Positions 1 to 11,779 of a stretch of DNA of 64,000 bases are shown here, piece after piece. Position 1 is the first letter of the stretch; each line of letters opens with the position of its first letter. Origin of the DNA: Paralithodes platypus (Eukaryota; Arthropoda; Malacostraca; Decapoda; Lithodidae). Position numbers and translations under genes: made by a program. Below the pieces are notes generated by a model, which saw nothing but the letters and a program-made list of their open reading frames with translations, searched no databases and was not told the origin of the DNA. The DNA lies in assembly GCA_032716605.1 (NCBI GenBank), contig CM064560.1, positions 18,916,762 to 18,980,761 of the forward strand, in the 5' to 3' direction.

Positions 1-1418
1 CTCCTGTCACCTCTTTTGTGGGTGAACTGTTATATGTGTTCTTCTCCTGTCACCTCTTTTGTGGGCGAACTGTTATGTGTTCTTCTCCTGTCACCTCTTT
101 TATGGGCGAACTGTTATATGTGTTCTTCTCCTGTCACCTCTTTTGTGGGTGAACTGTTATATGTGTTCTTCTGTCACCTCTTTTGTGGGCGAACTGTTAT
201 ATGTGTTCTTCTGTCACCTCTTTTATGGGCGAACTGTTATATGTGTTCTTCTCCTGTCACCTCTTTTGTGGGTGAACTGTTATATGTGTTCTTCTGTCAC
301 CTCTTTTGTGGGCGAACTGTTATGTGTTCTTCTCCTGTCACCTCTTTTGTGGGTGAACTGTTATATGTGTTCTTCTGTCACCTCTTTTATGGGCGAACTG
401 TTATATGTGTTCTTCTCCTGTCACCTCTTTTGTGGGTGAACTGTTATATGTGTTCTTCTGTCACCTCTTTTGTGGGCGAACTGTTATGTGTTCTTCTCCT
501 GTCACCTCTTTTGTGGGTGAACTGTTATATGTGTTCTTCTGTCACCTCTTTTGTGGGCGAACTGTTATGTGTTCTTCTCCTGTCACCTCTTTTGTGGGCG
601 AACTGTTATATGTGTTCTTCTCCTGTCACCTCTTTTATGGGCGAACTGTTATGTGTTCTTCTCCTGTCACCTCTTTTGTGGGTGAACTGTTATATGTGTT
701 CTGTCACCTCTTTTGTGGGCGAACTGTTATGTGTTCTTCTCCTGTCACCTCTTTTGTGGGCGAACTGTTGTATGTGTTCTTCTCTTGTCACCTCTTCTAT
801 GGGCGAACTGTTATTTGTTCTTCTCCTGTCACCTCTTTTGTGGGTGAACTGTTATGTGTTCTTCTGTCATCTCTTTTGTGGGCGAACTGTTATGTGTTCT
901 TCTCCTGTCACCTCTTTTGTGGGCGAACTGTTATATGTGTTCTTCTCCTGTCACCTCTTTTATGGGCGAACTGTTATGTGTTCTTCTCCTGTCACCTCTT
1001 TTGTGGGTGAACTGTTATATGTGTTCTTCTGTCACCTCTTTTGTGGGCGAACTGTTATGTGTTCTTCTCCTGTCACCTCTTTTGTGGGTGAACTGTTATA
1101 TGTGTTCTTCTCCTGTCACCTCTTTTGTGGGTGAACTGTTATATATGTTCTTCTGTCACCTCTTTTGTGGGCGAACTGTTATGTGTTCTTCTCCTGTCAC
1201 CTCTTTTGTGGGTGAACTGTTATATGTGTTCTTCTCCTGTCACCTCTTTTGTGGGCGAACTGTTATATGTGTTCTTTTCCTGTCACCTCTTTTGTGGGCG
1301 AACTGTTATGTGTTCTTCTCCTGTCACCTCTTTTGTGGGTGAACTGTTAGATGTGTTCTTCTCCTGTCACCTCTTTTGTGGGCGAACTGTTATGTGTTCT
1401 TCTCCTGTCACCTCTTTT
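1..1418. repeat. 41-43 bp minisatellite, about 35 copies
   Basis: Head-to-tail copies of a unit reading roughly ctcctgtcacctcttttgtg followed by ggcgaactgttatgtgttctt. Copies differ mainly by a 2-bp insertion (tatatgtg against tatgtg) and a 3-bp loss (cttctgtc against cttctcctgtc), giving units of about 38 to 43 bp. The array runs off the left edge. Several long plus-strand open frames cross it only because the unit lacks stops; their peptides are periodic and do not indicate a gene. Confidence 0.95.
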
Positions 1419-2217
1419 TGCTTTTTCGTTTTCGCTTGCTGATCCTTTGTGGGATTAAGGGCTGGCTACTGACTGACTGACTGACTCTAACAGGGCAAAA
1501 CTAGGAGTTCGATATATAAATACAACAAAATAAAAGGTGAGTTATACAAGAGGTACAAAACAACACTTTATTAATACACGAAAATAAGGTCTCCCTCAAC
1601 GAGATGTTGCACTATAATCAAATAAATATTTACGTACGCAGAAGATAATCACGTAAAGAATATGAAATTTACTTAAGTTAGGGCTATAGTTAGGTACGTG
1701 CTTTAACGTGAGCTAAATATACACAGCATATAGCATGATGATAGTTATGGAATTAAATATTCTCATAGGTTCTTATATAGACTCATCAAAGTTTACTGAT
1801 AAGTACGCTGATATAAATACAGCATTCATTATATAATCAGAATATATGGAAATAGTGATTGTAAATACTTGATGTTAGGTTCATAAATATTTAGATATAC
1901 AATAGTTTAGCCTGCCTTCATCTATAATGACGAACGTTTTCTTTTAGCCCGACTCTTTAATAATATGATCACAGGGAACAATAATTATCTGTAGTCGAAA
2001 GTCGCTATATCATGATATAATATTATGTTCACGACGGGTGTTGTTAATCTTTGTGAACTCCTGCTATTAAATATATTTTAATTATGTTGGTGCTAGAGTG
2101 TCCAATCGTAAGTGATTGATATTAAATAGGGACAAATAAAGATAGTATTGATGTTTAATGTCTTCTGAAGGGCAAAATACTTGGTAAACAAGAAGGGACT
2201 TTAGTACTAGAGACACA
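1419..2217. other. AT-rich stretch without recognised gene
   Basis: No open frame of note. It holds a short gact repeat near 1470 and otherwise AT-rich sequence with many stops on both strands. An LTR or untranslated TE segment is possible but I see no pair or target duplication to support it. Confidence 0.5.
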
Positions 2218-2583
2218 CTATGCTATTTTCACATTACTTTCGCTTCCTACTGGTGATGGGGACTTATATCTAATTGTATCATTGCGGGTATTATTGCCTG
2301 GTCTCACACCACAGTCTATAATGTAGATAGAGGTGATTCTCTTCTTAGTGTAGCTTCTCTTCTTGACCGGTCTCATATCACAGTCTTTAATGTAGATAAA
2401 GGTGAATCGTGTTTCAGGTGGTGCCGGTCTCGTAGACTGCTGGTGAGCAAGGTGCCTCACAGGTATCACAGGTGTTGGTCGCGCACACGACTGGCGAGCT
2501 AGGTGCTTCGCAAGGATGCCAGTCTCACACTTGGCGGGGAAACAATCCCAAGCTTGTGCTAGTCTCACAACTGGCATCGACAA
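2218..2583. repeat. Degenerate repeats around a GGTCTCA-like motif
   Basis: A motif like ggtctcayaycacagtct recurs with decay (near 2299, 2368, 2426, 2478, 2520 and 2561); the first two copies also share taatgtagata and aggtga. A 121-residue minus-strand open frame covers the segment, but its peptide mirrors the DNA repeats and matches no family I know, so I do not call a gene. Confidence 0.4.
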
Positions 2584-2859
2584 AACAAAAGGACTGTTGT
2601 TTTGATGATGGTTGTTTGGTTGCTGGTCATATTGATTAGTTTGTCTGTGTTGACCTGGTTGAAAGTGTTGAGGGCCAGAAGGGTCGGTTCTGGTTCTGCT
2701 GTTACATTGGTGGTGGTAGTAGGCATCTTATTTTGGTGGTAGCCGGCGCAGAGGTTATTCCGCGCGAGAAGAGCGCTCTTGGGCTTCGTAATGGCAGCGT
2801 TTATGTCCTTCTGGCATGATTGCTGGGGTGGTAGTCACTGATTCTAATTTTAATGTTGG

Positions 2860-3090
2860 CATTACAGATAACCAAAGAGAGTACTACACGAGGAAAGAAA
2901 TTGTAATTAACTGGTAAGAAAGCAAACTTAGACACTACAAAAAAAATCTTCACCCACAATACAGTTAGTGAGTGGAATAAACTCCCTAATGAATTAATAG
3001 ACAGTGGCTCAATAGATAAAGTTAAGAAAAGGGCTTGACTCGCATCACAAAGAAATTGGGATGAAATAGATGCCTGTTAATTATAAAACG
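2860..3090 (+). pseudogene. CR1/Rex1-like LINE, C-terminal scrap
   Basis: Plus-strand translation, with stops and shifts, gives YYTRGKK then SEWNKLPNELIDSGSIDKVK. This is the conserved extreme C-terminus (W-N-x-L-P ... S-x-x-x-F/K-K) of the ORF2 protein of CR1/Rex1-type non-LTR retrotransposons. The better-kept relative at 37829-38801 has the same block near its C-terminus. Only the last 60 or so codons survive. Confidence 0.6.
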
Positions 3091-3410
3091 ATCTGGCAGT
3101 AATGAACACTGTTTCCAGTTAATGAGGGCATAGGAAATAAACAATATGTGTATGCATGAAAATTACTTTCCATTTCTAACTATTCTATAAATTCCTTTGG
3201 GCGATTTCCAAGCCCTGCAAGGTTATTCACTTCCAACTGTATTCATGTACAACAACTGCCATAAGGCACAGAGGGTGGGGAGAAAGTATTTTTCTTTACT
3301 ATCATATCCTTCTATTTTTCCATACTATTGGGTTTGCTACCTCTACTATAAATACATCCTTACCACCTCATTGGGATCGTAAGGTCTGTGTTGCCGATGT
3401 ATCTCTCTTC

Positions 3411-3413
<3 letters not shown>

Positions 3414-3467
<54 letters not shown>
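3414..3467. repeat. (AT)n microsatellite
   Basis: Uninterrupted alternating AT immediately left of the hAT element target site. Confidence 0.9.
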
Positions 3468-3469
<2 letters not shown>

Positions 3470-3475
3470 GGTACT

Positions 3476-5892
3476 ATCTATGACAGTGGTTCTTAACCTT
3501 TTTCGTCCTATGACCCCCTGAGACTCTCCAGGGTTTTACCGTGACCACTATAATACATTTTGTAAGGGTGTACTTTGCGTAAAGGTAATAATAATCAAGG
3601 TAAGATAAAACCAAACAATATTAAGACCCAGATTTATTGGAAATGCCACTAAGCAAAAACCTTGAAAAATGCCACAGAGCCTCTACAAATGCCAGAAAAT
3701 TGCAAAATCCACAGAACTATTGAACATCATACAAAACTTACTTCTTATTCACTCAGTGGGAGGGTTTGAAATTGTTTTGCAGCCATAAGTCTATTAATGC
3801 GAGGAGTAGTGCTCGACAGGCAACACCTCATATCTGCGTCAATCACAAGTCTATTACATGGTTTCGTTTTCAGTGTCACCATGGCTGAGAATCCAGCCTC
3901 GCAGCGATAGGTTGAGGGGGACTGGATTAGCATGGTCAGCGCACGCATTGAAAGAAGAGGACATTCGTCCTTCACTTTCGCCCTAAATGTCGGGAGGTCT
4001 TGTTCAGTAAAGTCGCCTTTCAGCTGAGATCCTCACAAATTTGAAGAAATTATACTTTTGCAGCAACGTCTGTATCACTGATGGCACTGTCCTTTACTGA
4101 AAAGGGTTTGTAGATTCACACTTCAGTAAAGCGGTCGTCCAGTCCTAGAAAGTAATTTTCGATGGCGTCATTCACTGCCAGAAGATGAGCTGAGATATCC
4201 TCACAGAAACTGCATTCAGCATCTGGCATAGAATCCAGGAGAGTGATCATCTGAGGGAAGAAAGTCGTGTCACCGTCCTGAACTCTTTTCTAGTAAAGTT
4301 GAATCGTACACTTGAACGCTGTCATGTTGTCACAATCCATGGGCAGCATTGCAAGGTTTCCTTTGTGTGAAATACTCAGGAAATTCACTTCAGAGAAGAA
4401 ATCAGCCAAGTAGACAACCTTTGTTACAAAAGAGTCATCCTGCATCTTTTCATGAAGAAGATATTCCTTCGTGGTACGACCTCGCTCCAACAGCATCGTT
4501 ATTTCCTCTCGAACTTGTAGCACGCAATTTAGAACCTTGCCATGTGAGAGCCACTGTACCTCCGTGTGAAGTAGAACAGAGAAATTGGCACCAATTTCTT
4601 CACAAAGCGCTTTAAAAATCCTTGAAGTTGTTGCGCTCCCTCCGATATGGTTTACAATCTTCACATCTGTAAGCACTTCTTGAAGTCCAAGCAGGACAGT
4701 CTTCATCGCCAAAGCATAACGATGAATCATACGAGTGAAGGAAACATGCAGAACAACATTCTTCATGAAGGCTTTGAAGCCTGATGTGCAATCGGTCATG
4801 GAAGGAGCCCCATCTGTATACAGTCTGGCAAATGCTTCCCAGCCTAGCTCATGTTTAAGGAGAAAGGCCACTAGGAGTTTGAAAATATCTTGTCCACGAG
4901 TGGTTGTGGCCAATGGTGCAGAGAACAAGTACTCTTCCTTCATGACTTCCCTGTCAAGGTAACGAACATAAACGAGAAGTTGGGAACATGAGGCAACATC
5001 CTTTGACTCGTCCAGTTGCAATGAATACACTGGACTACTCTTCACAGGCGTCACTACTTGCAGCAAAATATCCTCACTCATGTCCGAAATCAGACTTTTG
5101 ACTGTATTACTGTATTTGAAAGGGAAATTGCTCTTAACTTCTTTGCCTGCTGTTCTCCAAGAACCACCTTCGTTGTTTCCAGAATGCAAGGCTTAATCAG
5201 GTCTTCGCCAAGGGTATGAGGTCTCTTGGTCTGTGCAATTTTTAAAGCATATTTGTATGAAGCCTCCAGCGCTGCTTCATTCTGACGAGCGAAGTGACCA
5301 GTGGAATCGATGCGACTTGCCTTCAGAGAAGCTTCTTTTTGCTTGAAATAGTCCACGCTTTTGTCCACCAAATGGCTGTGGCAAGACTCAAAATGGACCT
5401 TCAATTTGCTTGGCTTCATACTCTTGTAACTCAAAACCTTGGTGCAAATGACACACTGCGGCTTGACCACAGAGTTCAGAACGATGCTTGTGAAACCAAT
5501 CTTGAGAAAGGCTTCATTGTACGTACACTTCTTGGCAGGCATAGTGCAGTACAGTGTAACTCCAAAAGTAGACGAGGGTAGGACCATAAGGATGCTCTGA
5601 GACCAGAGAGAGGGTGGGATAAACACTCCTCCATCTTTCACAGCCATCCTCGCGCGAAAATATTAGATACCTATCGGGAATAATATGGAAAATAGCCATT
5701 AATTGGAGGGAAATTTTCTCACCTAAACACATATTGCGTTGTTTGAGTGCCACTGGGGTGTTTTGAAAGGGTTATTATGGGCTGGCTCTTAAGGGGACAC
5801 TCACTTTTGGCCACCCCCCGTGACCCCCCAAGAAACCCCAAATGACCCCCCAGGGGGTCATGACCCCCAGGTTAAGAACCGCTGATCTATGA
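3476..5892 (-). mobile_element. hAT transposon (ZBED/Charlie-like) with 8-bp TSD
   Basis: The element proper is 3484-5884 (2401 bp). Its ends are inverted repeats: cagtggttcttaacct at 3484 and aggttaagaaccgctg ending at 5884. The octamer atctatga lies just outside both ends (3476-3483 and 5885-5892), an exact 8-bp duplication, which is the hAT signature. Just inside the ends, the sequences near 3517 and 5810-5865 are rich in gaccccc motifs. The transposase gene inside is on the minus strand and broken. The intact duplication argues for insertion at this very site without later rearrangement of the flanks. Confidence 0.92.
3748..5542 (-). pseudogene. hAT transposase, ZBED5/FAM200-like, broken
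   Basis: Encodes a DDE-type cut-and-paste transposase in at least three frames. The N-terminal piece (about 5542-5090, best start MPAKK) has a BED-like zinc finger: CVICTKVL followed by HFESCH. The central piece (5189-4290) has the hAT catalytic core with LQLDESKDVASC, then LYTDGAPSMTDC, MIHRYAL and TEVQWLSHGKVL. The C-terminal piece (3975-3748) has the hAT dimerisation region, with YRCEAGFSAM and later INRLMAAKQFQ. The first two pieces overlap in different frames and the 3976-4289 gap has stops and shifts, so no full protein can be made. Family assignment rests on the order and wording of these motifs. Confidence 0.85.
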
Positions 5893-6077
5893 GTATAATA
5901 GCCCTAATTACTTAAATCTCTATTTGGTCGATATAAGCACTAACCTGATAATATACTGTATACTAGACCAAAGACGTGATCTTGATAAAGGCGCAAGGTA
6001 TTAGTTACAGAGTTCTAAACAGTATTTGAAATCATCCGTATTAAACATTTTGTTGTCATGTGTGAATGTGGGTATAG

Positions 6078-6078
<1 letters not shown>

Positions 6079-6150
<72 letters not shown>
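6079..6150. repeat. (TG)n microsatellite
   Basis: About 36 perfect TG units. Apparent open frames across it encode only repetitive residues. Confidence 0.95.
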
Positions 6151-6151
<1 letters not shown>

Positions 6152-6303
6152 TATATATAAAATGTGTACAATTATGAACATCATTTGATAGGCGACATAA
6201 GTGTCAGGCCTCACCAAAATAGAGGAAGAGTACAACCCCAGTTTGCCCTCCAAAACACCTTTCTCTCTCTGTCAACACAGTATATTACAATCATCTTACA
6301 ACT

Positions 6304-6440
6304 GTCTTCGTGGTGCGATGCATAAGGTGTTGATTTTCGGTGTGAGCATCCTGGATTCGAATCCACGGACTGCCACATGTGTTTGTAAATTTCATTAATC
6401 GATTTTAGGAGTATAGTTGGTTGTTGGAAGGAACATAATA
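6304..6440 (+). mobile_element. tRNA-derived SINE, family S1, copy 1
   Basis: A 137-bp unit, gtcttcgtggtgcgatgcat to gaacataata, repeated at 45911-46048 with few differences. The first 75 bases look like a tRNA: an A-box-like tggtgcgatgcataagg and a B-box-like ggattcgaatcc. The copy at 45911 interrupts a LINE frame, which shows that the unit is mobile. No anticodon arm or acceptor pairing good enough for a working tRNA is seen. Confidence 0.7.
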
Positions 6441-6487
6441 CTATACAACCTTTTCCAAAAAAAATAGAAAACAACAAAAAATAGAAA

Positions 6488-6567
6488 ACACAATATATAT
6501 ATATATATAATGACGAAATCGCGACCCGCCTCAGAGTCCCCGGGGGGGGGGGGGGGGGGGGGGGGGG
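6488..6567. repeat. AT run and 27-bp G tract
   Basis: An (AT)n run near 6491-6509 is followed by an uninterrupted G tract at 6541-6567. Such G tracts recur at 13449-13480, near 25915, 27774 (as C) and 29740, often next to AT runs. Confidence 0.8.
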
Positions 6568-6676
6568 TAGGGGCCAATATCCCCGAGTATTGGCTCCTGG
6601 CCTTGACTCCTCAAAGAGCTCTGGACCACTACCTTCTACTCTTATACTTAATGTACTTAATATACTTAATACTCGT

Positions 6677-6803
6677 GTACTTAACCTTTAACTGTCTTGA
6701 TGGTGTAATGGTTGGAGTATTTAAGATCTGTATGTGGTAACCCATCGAATTCCGGTAGGATCACATGCTGTCATTAATTTCATTGGGAGGTGCTGTTGTT
6801 GTT
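6677..6803 (+). mobile_element. tRNA-derived SINE, family S2, copy 1
   Basis: Shares gtacttaacctttaactgtc onward with 7520-7665. The A box tggtgtaatgg is canonical; the B-box region (cccatcgaattccgg) has decayed. Ends in a G/T-rich tail. Confidence 0.65.
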
Positions 6804-7519
6804 GTTCCCCAGGCTGTCTGACTGAACAGCTCCAAGGTCCCTAGCAAGGCCAATAACCAAGCACCCCCACAGAACCCTCCCAGCTTTACCACTAAGAAAG
6901 CCCAGGTGACCGAAGACCCTCCCAGGCGATGGGCTGAGGGGGGTGCGGAAACACCCGGGACACCAAAGCCCCACTCAGGGCCCTGTGCCCCTTAACAATT
7001 ATAAAGGGAAAGTTGAAGGGCAAAGGAAAAAGTGATGCTTTGGCTCCCAGTCTGCCAACCTCTAGGTTGGCAGTAGAGAGGTCAATCCACGGATGAGACG
7101 CCGCCACTTGAGATCTAGAAAATATATTATAAGCAAAAGTAATAGTCAGAGTAAGCTATGGGTATGGCAGAGAATGCTCAACTCTCACTCCGATAGACCA
7201 GCCCATCACCACATGACTAGAACCCAATCCTCTCAGCATCAGCTAGGAAAGGCCCTAGAAAGCCAATATTTGGTGGAGGGATAGCTCTCCTTTTTCAACC
7301 CCTTTCGAGGTTGGGCACCCACCCAGTGAAATAAATAAATAAGATTATTCCTAAAGATTCAGGAACATTTCATTGCGAGGTCGGTCCTTAGAGATCTATG
7401 CCCCATAAAGTGTTCTTTCCTTTCACTTAAACATTAGGCTATTCAGTGTGCAGTTGGGTTTGAGTACATGATTAGATTGATATCCAGTTTTTGACAAATG
7501 GATATCAAATCGTAGTCAT
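6804..7519. other. Unassigned sequence between two SINEs
   Basis: No frame with recognisable protein. It ends near 7345 in gtgaaataaataaataag, a tail of the sort left by a retroposon, so the GC-richer block 6830-7345 may be another SINE-like or retroposed unit; I see no second copy in the window to confirm it. Confidence 0.3.
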
Positions 7520-7665
7520 GTACTTAACCTTTAACTGTCTTGAAGCTGTAATAGTTAGTGTTTAAGATCTGTATGTGGTAATCTAGGTTCGAATCCCGGT
7601 AGGATCACATGCATTAATTAATTTAATTGAGAGGTGTTTGGTGTTGGGAGTGAAAAAAAAAAAAA
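7520..7665 (+). mobile_element. tRNA-derived SINE, family S2, copy 2
   Basis: Second copy of the unit at 6677. The B box ggttcgaatcc (7587-7597) is perfect here while the A box is decayed, so the two copies complement each other. It ends in a 13-base A run (7653-7665), as expected for retroposition. Confidence 0.75.
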
Positions 7666-9480
7666 ATATATTTCTATCAATGTCTGAAACATTCGTTGAA
7701 CACCAACTCTCCTCTGCCAATCCTAATCTTCTCTTTCTCACCGAAACCTAGTTGTCTGGGACTACTGCAGCAAACCCTGCTTTGTATCCTCCAACTATCT
7801 CTATCCTCAGTTTCATGCCAAAGGTGGATGTTGTGTATAAGTGCGCAACAATCTTGCTTTCTCTCGTGTTTCCAACTTTGATTCTTATGAATTTTCAACT
7901 CTCTGGCTAAAGGTTTCTTGTCACTCTTAAACTAAATATTTTGCGCTGTTTATCTCTCCCCTAATTCTACTGATTATCCAAAAATATTTTACTATTTAAC
8001 TTCTAAAGTGGAATACATCGTATTCCTCACTTCTCTTGCAGAAATCTCCATCGTAAGAGATTTCAATGTTCACCATCCCCGATGGCTCTCCTCTCATTTC
8101 ACTGAGCATCCTGTTGAACAAGCCTACATCTTTTCTACCCTAAATGACCTAGAGCAGTTCGTTCAGCACCCTACTCGTATCCCTGACCAGCTTGGAGATC
8201 GGCCCATCATCCTTGACATACTTTTAACCTCTAATCCATAATACGGAGGAAGAATTCAAACGTTACCGTCGCCTTCAAACCCAAGAATCTTGAACTTTTT
8301 ATGCTTCTGCCAGGAATCAATCTGTTCTGAACTTCTCCAAATCTGATCTTGCTAAGCTTTATGGCATCTAGCAAAAAACATCAACAACATTACTCCTCAT
8401 CTTTCCCTCCTCTTTTCTAATCTGATGACACCACTGCCACATCTTCCTGCGACAAAGCTAACTCTTCGCTCAAACTTTTGCTAAAAAACTCTACCTTGGA
8501 TGATTCTGGTGCTGTTCCTCCCTCTCCACACCCCCTCTCTCTTACTTATACCTAGTAGCATAATCTCTTCTAAGAATATACTTTCTGCCCTCTCTGGGCT
8601 TAATACTAAACAGGCGTTCGGCCCAGATAGTGTTCCTCCTGATGTATTAATAAACTGTGCTTCCGTGCTGACTCCCTGCCTAGGCAAACTCATTTGTCTC
8701 TGTCTTTCTTTTAACATCTTTCCTTCTTGCTGAATGCTTGCTCTAATTTAATCTGTCCCAAAGAAGAATGACCGCTCTCAACCCTCCAACTATCATCCAA
8801 TTCTTTAATTTCTTGCATTTAAAGTTTTTAAAACTATTCGTAATTCAAAATATCTCAAGCATTTAACTTCCCATTATCTACTTTCAAATTGCCAGTATGG
8901 TTTCCTTAAGAGACGCTCTACTGATCACCTTCTTTCTTATCTTATTAACTCTTGGTAATTCTCCTTTCGGGACTTTGGTGAGATATTTTCTATTGCGCTA
9001 GACACAACAAAAACCTTCGAAAGAGTGTAGCACAAATATCTAATTTCTAAACTACCCTCCTTCGCTTTCAATTCCTCCATCTGTGCCTTTATCTCTATTT
9101 TTGTTTCGGGCCATTCCATAGCTGCGGTAGTGGATGTCCATCGCTCACTTCCTCAACTTATTTACTCTTCGATCCTCAGGGTTCTGTCCTGTCTCCAGTT
9201 CTTTTTCTAATATTCATTAAGGTTCTTCTCAACTGTATCTCTAGTCCTATCTACTCATATGCTGATGACTCTACCTTATACTCTTCAACTATTTTCCTCA
9301 ACGACCCAGCATGCAATCATTCCAAATTTCACGTGATGAAGCCATAGCACGTATATCTTCTGATCTAACAAGGATTTCTGATAGAGGCTGATGAAATCTA
9401 GTTACTTTCAATGCTTCCAAAGCCCAATTTCTCCTATATACCTGTCATAATCTTCCACACGATTATTGAAATTCAAATTC
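7666..9480 (+). pseudogene. Jockey-like LINE (J1), endonuclease and RT relic
   Basis: Non-LTR retrotransposon ORF2, read in several shifted frames. The endonuclease part starts with NLLFLTET (near 7725) and shows [11 protein letters not shown] and [20 protein letters not shown] (8056-8225). The RT part gives ALSGLNTKQAFGPDSVPPDV (8585-8650), PKKNDRSQPSNYHPI, LLSNCQYGFLKRRSTDHLL (near 8880) and a trace of the YADD region as STHMLMTLPYT near 9255. Homology ends near 9480. Other copies of J1 are at 16577-18555, 18556-19330 and 31350-32110. Multiple stops and shifts make it non-functional. Jockey versus CR1-group placement is by impression. Confidence 0.8.
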
Positions 9481-9614
9481 AAATTTATATTTACTTAATA
9501 AGAATATACAAGGTTAATTTTACACAATACTTGTATAATAAACAGAGTCCGTTAAGCAATTTGCTTTTAATGTTGACTCTGTCACTAATGATTTAAGTTT
9601 GAGATTTCAATGTA

Positions 9615-9904
9615 AAACCATACCAAGTACTATGATTCTTGTCAAACCATAACAAGTACTATGATTCTTGTCAAACCATAACAAGTACTATGATTCTTGT
9701 CAAACCATAACAAGTACTATGATTCTTGTCAAACCATAACAAGTACTATGATTCTTGTCAAACCATAACAAGTACTATGATTCTTGTCAAACCATAACAA
9801 GTACTATGATTCTTGTCAAACCATACCAAGTACTATGATTCTTGTCAAACCATAACAAGTACTATGATTCTTGTCAAACCATAACAAGTACTATGATTCT
9901 TGTC
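9615..9904. repeat. 29-bp minisatellite, 10 copies
   Basis: Ten copies of aaaccataacaagtactatg followed by attcttgtc, exactly 290 bp; the first and eighth copies carry cca tacc instead of cataac. Copies are almost identical, so the array is young. Confidence 0.95.
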
Positions 9905-11179
9905 CGACGATTGCCTATTTGTAAATAATCGTATATAATAATAGTACCAGTACTAGGAGTTGGAGTTTCGGGTTTGTTATATTTTCTTCCTCATATCATG
10001 AACAATACTTACCAATATAATGTATAGCTCTAAAACACCTCACAATACAATTAAGTGAGGATTGTGTACTGTACTGATTGTATTTTCGGAAAGTGCGTGA
10101 TCAATATTTGTCATATCATATATAAAACCCTAATGTGGTCACTGAAATGTGTTATTTATGATGGTGCAAATTGAAGGAATGTTGGAAAAACATCACTTTT
10201 ATTGATCAAAATATATTTTGTTGTGGATTTTGTACGGTAATATTGTAATGAACCTTTCCTCTTTATAAGTGAGATATAATGGATTGGTCGCTGCGTAATT
10301 GTTGTTGCTCACAATCGTTGTTGAGTGATTATTTTGGTTGCACATGCATAAGTTTTTTCTTGCAAGATACTGATCTTATTATTTTTATATAGAAACAACT
10401 TTTAATGATAAAGAAATTCTGATGAAATATTTGGAATGAGTGTAAAAATGCTTCTAATTTCATATACAGAAAACAAAAATTGCTCAGAATGTAATGAAAT
10501 CATGATGTGTAAACTTGGAAAAACGATTAAATATTTATTTTATTTCGATTTCCACTGTGATAATTTGATCTTTTGGAAAATGTTTTTGCCGGTTTTATAA
10601 AAGCATGGGTCTTGCTCTATCTCTGTATGTATACAAAATTGCACATAGATAGATTATTGTGGGTTAAAGCAGAGTGATAATATACATGTATCATCTCGCA
10701 GTAGCTAGCGCATGTGAATGAATAGTAATGGTAATAAGTTTCCAAAACACTTAACTGAACATGAGAGGGTTAACTATCTTATAATCCAAATGTACCAAGT
10801 AACCTTGATAACTGCATGTACAGTGTACACTAAGACAACCGAATGATGATCATTCGAATTCAAGTGCCACACACAGGACTTTGAGCTGATTATTATAAAA
10901 CAAAAAATATTTTGGTTTAAATGGAAGAGAAACTTACATAAACCAGTATATTTCTGTCTTCAAATCCTTCATCTGTCTGCAAGGCAAAATGTTCCCAGTA
11001 AGACTTTATCATGTGCAGCCAAACGACCAGAGCTCCATCGTATGATATGCTAATATAGTTGATAGGATGTATAACAGCTCCGTGGCACAGCATAAACCTA
11101 CTGGCTCAGTCATGCCTCAAACCTATACCCTGCATGCTATGTTACATTAGTCTGGGATTTGGGAGCTTGGGTGTGTAGT
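9905..11179. other. AT-rich stretch without recognised gene
   Basis: Long AT-rich interval with stops on both strands and no repeat unit shared with the rest of the window that I could see. Confidence 0.5.
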
Positions 11180-11533
11180 TTAAGGGGGGTCACCTGCTTT
11201 TTTCCTCTTTCTCTCTTTCTCTGGCTTGTATCCATTCAGCCTCATTCAGCCAACTGTTTTAAGACGTTTATCCCCATCCAGGTGTCAATATCTTCCTGGC
11301 GAGCGATAGCGAGCCAGCATTGTATGGAGAAATCTGGCTTCGCCGGAGGCATTTCTCTATCAAAAAAATTACAAATTTAGCTTGCTGTCAAAACAAAAAT
11401 ATACATATGCTGGCTCGCTACCGCTCGCCAGGAAAATATTGACACCTGGATGGGGGTAAACGTCTTAATAAAACAGTAGGCTGAATGGGGCCGAATGGAC
11501 ACAAGCCAGAGAAAGAGAGAAAAGGAACAGAAC
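11180..11533. mobile_element. Family A TTAA foldback MITE, right end truncated
   Basis: Begins TTAAGGGGGGTCACCTG and is nearly palindromic: the left arm (ctttctctggcttgtatcca, ccatccaggtgtc, ctggcgagcgatagcgagcc) returns inverted on the right (ggctcgctaccgctcgccag, gacacctggatggg, acaagccagagaaagagag). The middle holds two small hairpins, ctggcttcgccgg and tctatcaaaaaaatt. The final 20 or so bases of the right end are missing where the next element begins. Complete relatives are at 36104-36485 and 32249-32631. Confidence 0.8.
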
Positions 11534-11543
11534 TTATGTGGGT

Positions 11544-11779
11544 AACTGTACATGGTATAGTGTATTCGCTGTAAGTAGGCGAGACATCATAACCTCTAAC
11601 CTCTGTAACTCAAAAACGACTAAAGTAATCGAGCTAATATTTCTACCATTTGGGAAGAGTCAACCAAGGAATAGATGTGGACATTTACAACCAATTTGCT
11701 CTAGCCATTTTTTAGTTAGAGGATTAGAGGTTATGATTTCTCGCCTACTTACAGCGAATAGACTATACCATGTACAGTT
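11544..11779. mobile_element. Family C MITE with long inverted ends
   Basis: Left arm aactgtacatggtatag then tattcgctgtaagtaggcga and cataacctctaacctctg; right arm is its inverse ending at 11779. Arms are about 66 bp, the loop about 100 bp. A second copy (40981-41187) shares the core but not the outer 17 bp. No open frame. A Tc1/mariner-like origin is a guess from the TA-rich ends. Confidence 0.75.

Noticed and set aside
2218..2583. 121-residue minus-strand gene
   Set aside because: Its peptide repeats follow the degenerate DNA repeats; no known domain.
4349..5581. Plus-strand frames across the hAT element
   Set aside because: They are shadows of the minus-strand transposase, which alone shows recognised motifs.
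7587..7597. tRNA genes suggested by B boxes at 6358, 7587 and 45963
   Set aside because: No credible acceptor and anticodon pairing, and each lies in a repeated unit with a tail; better explained as SINEs.
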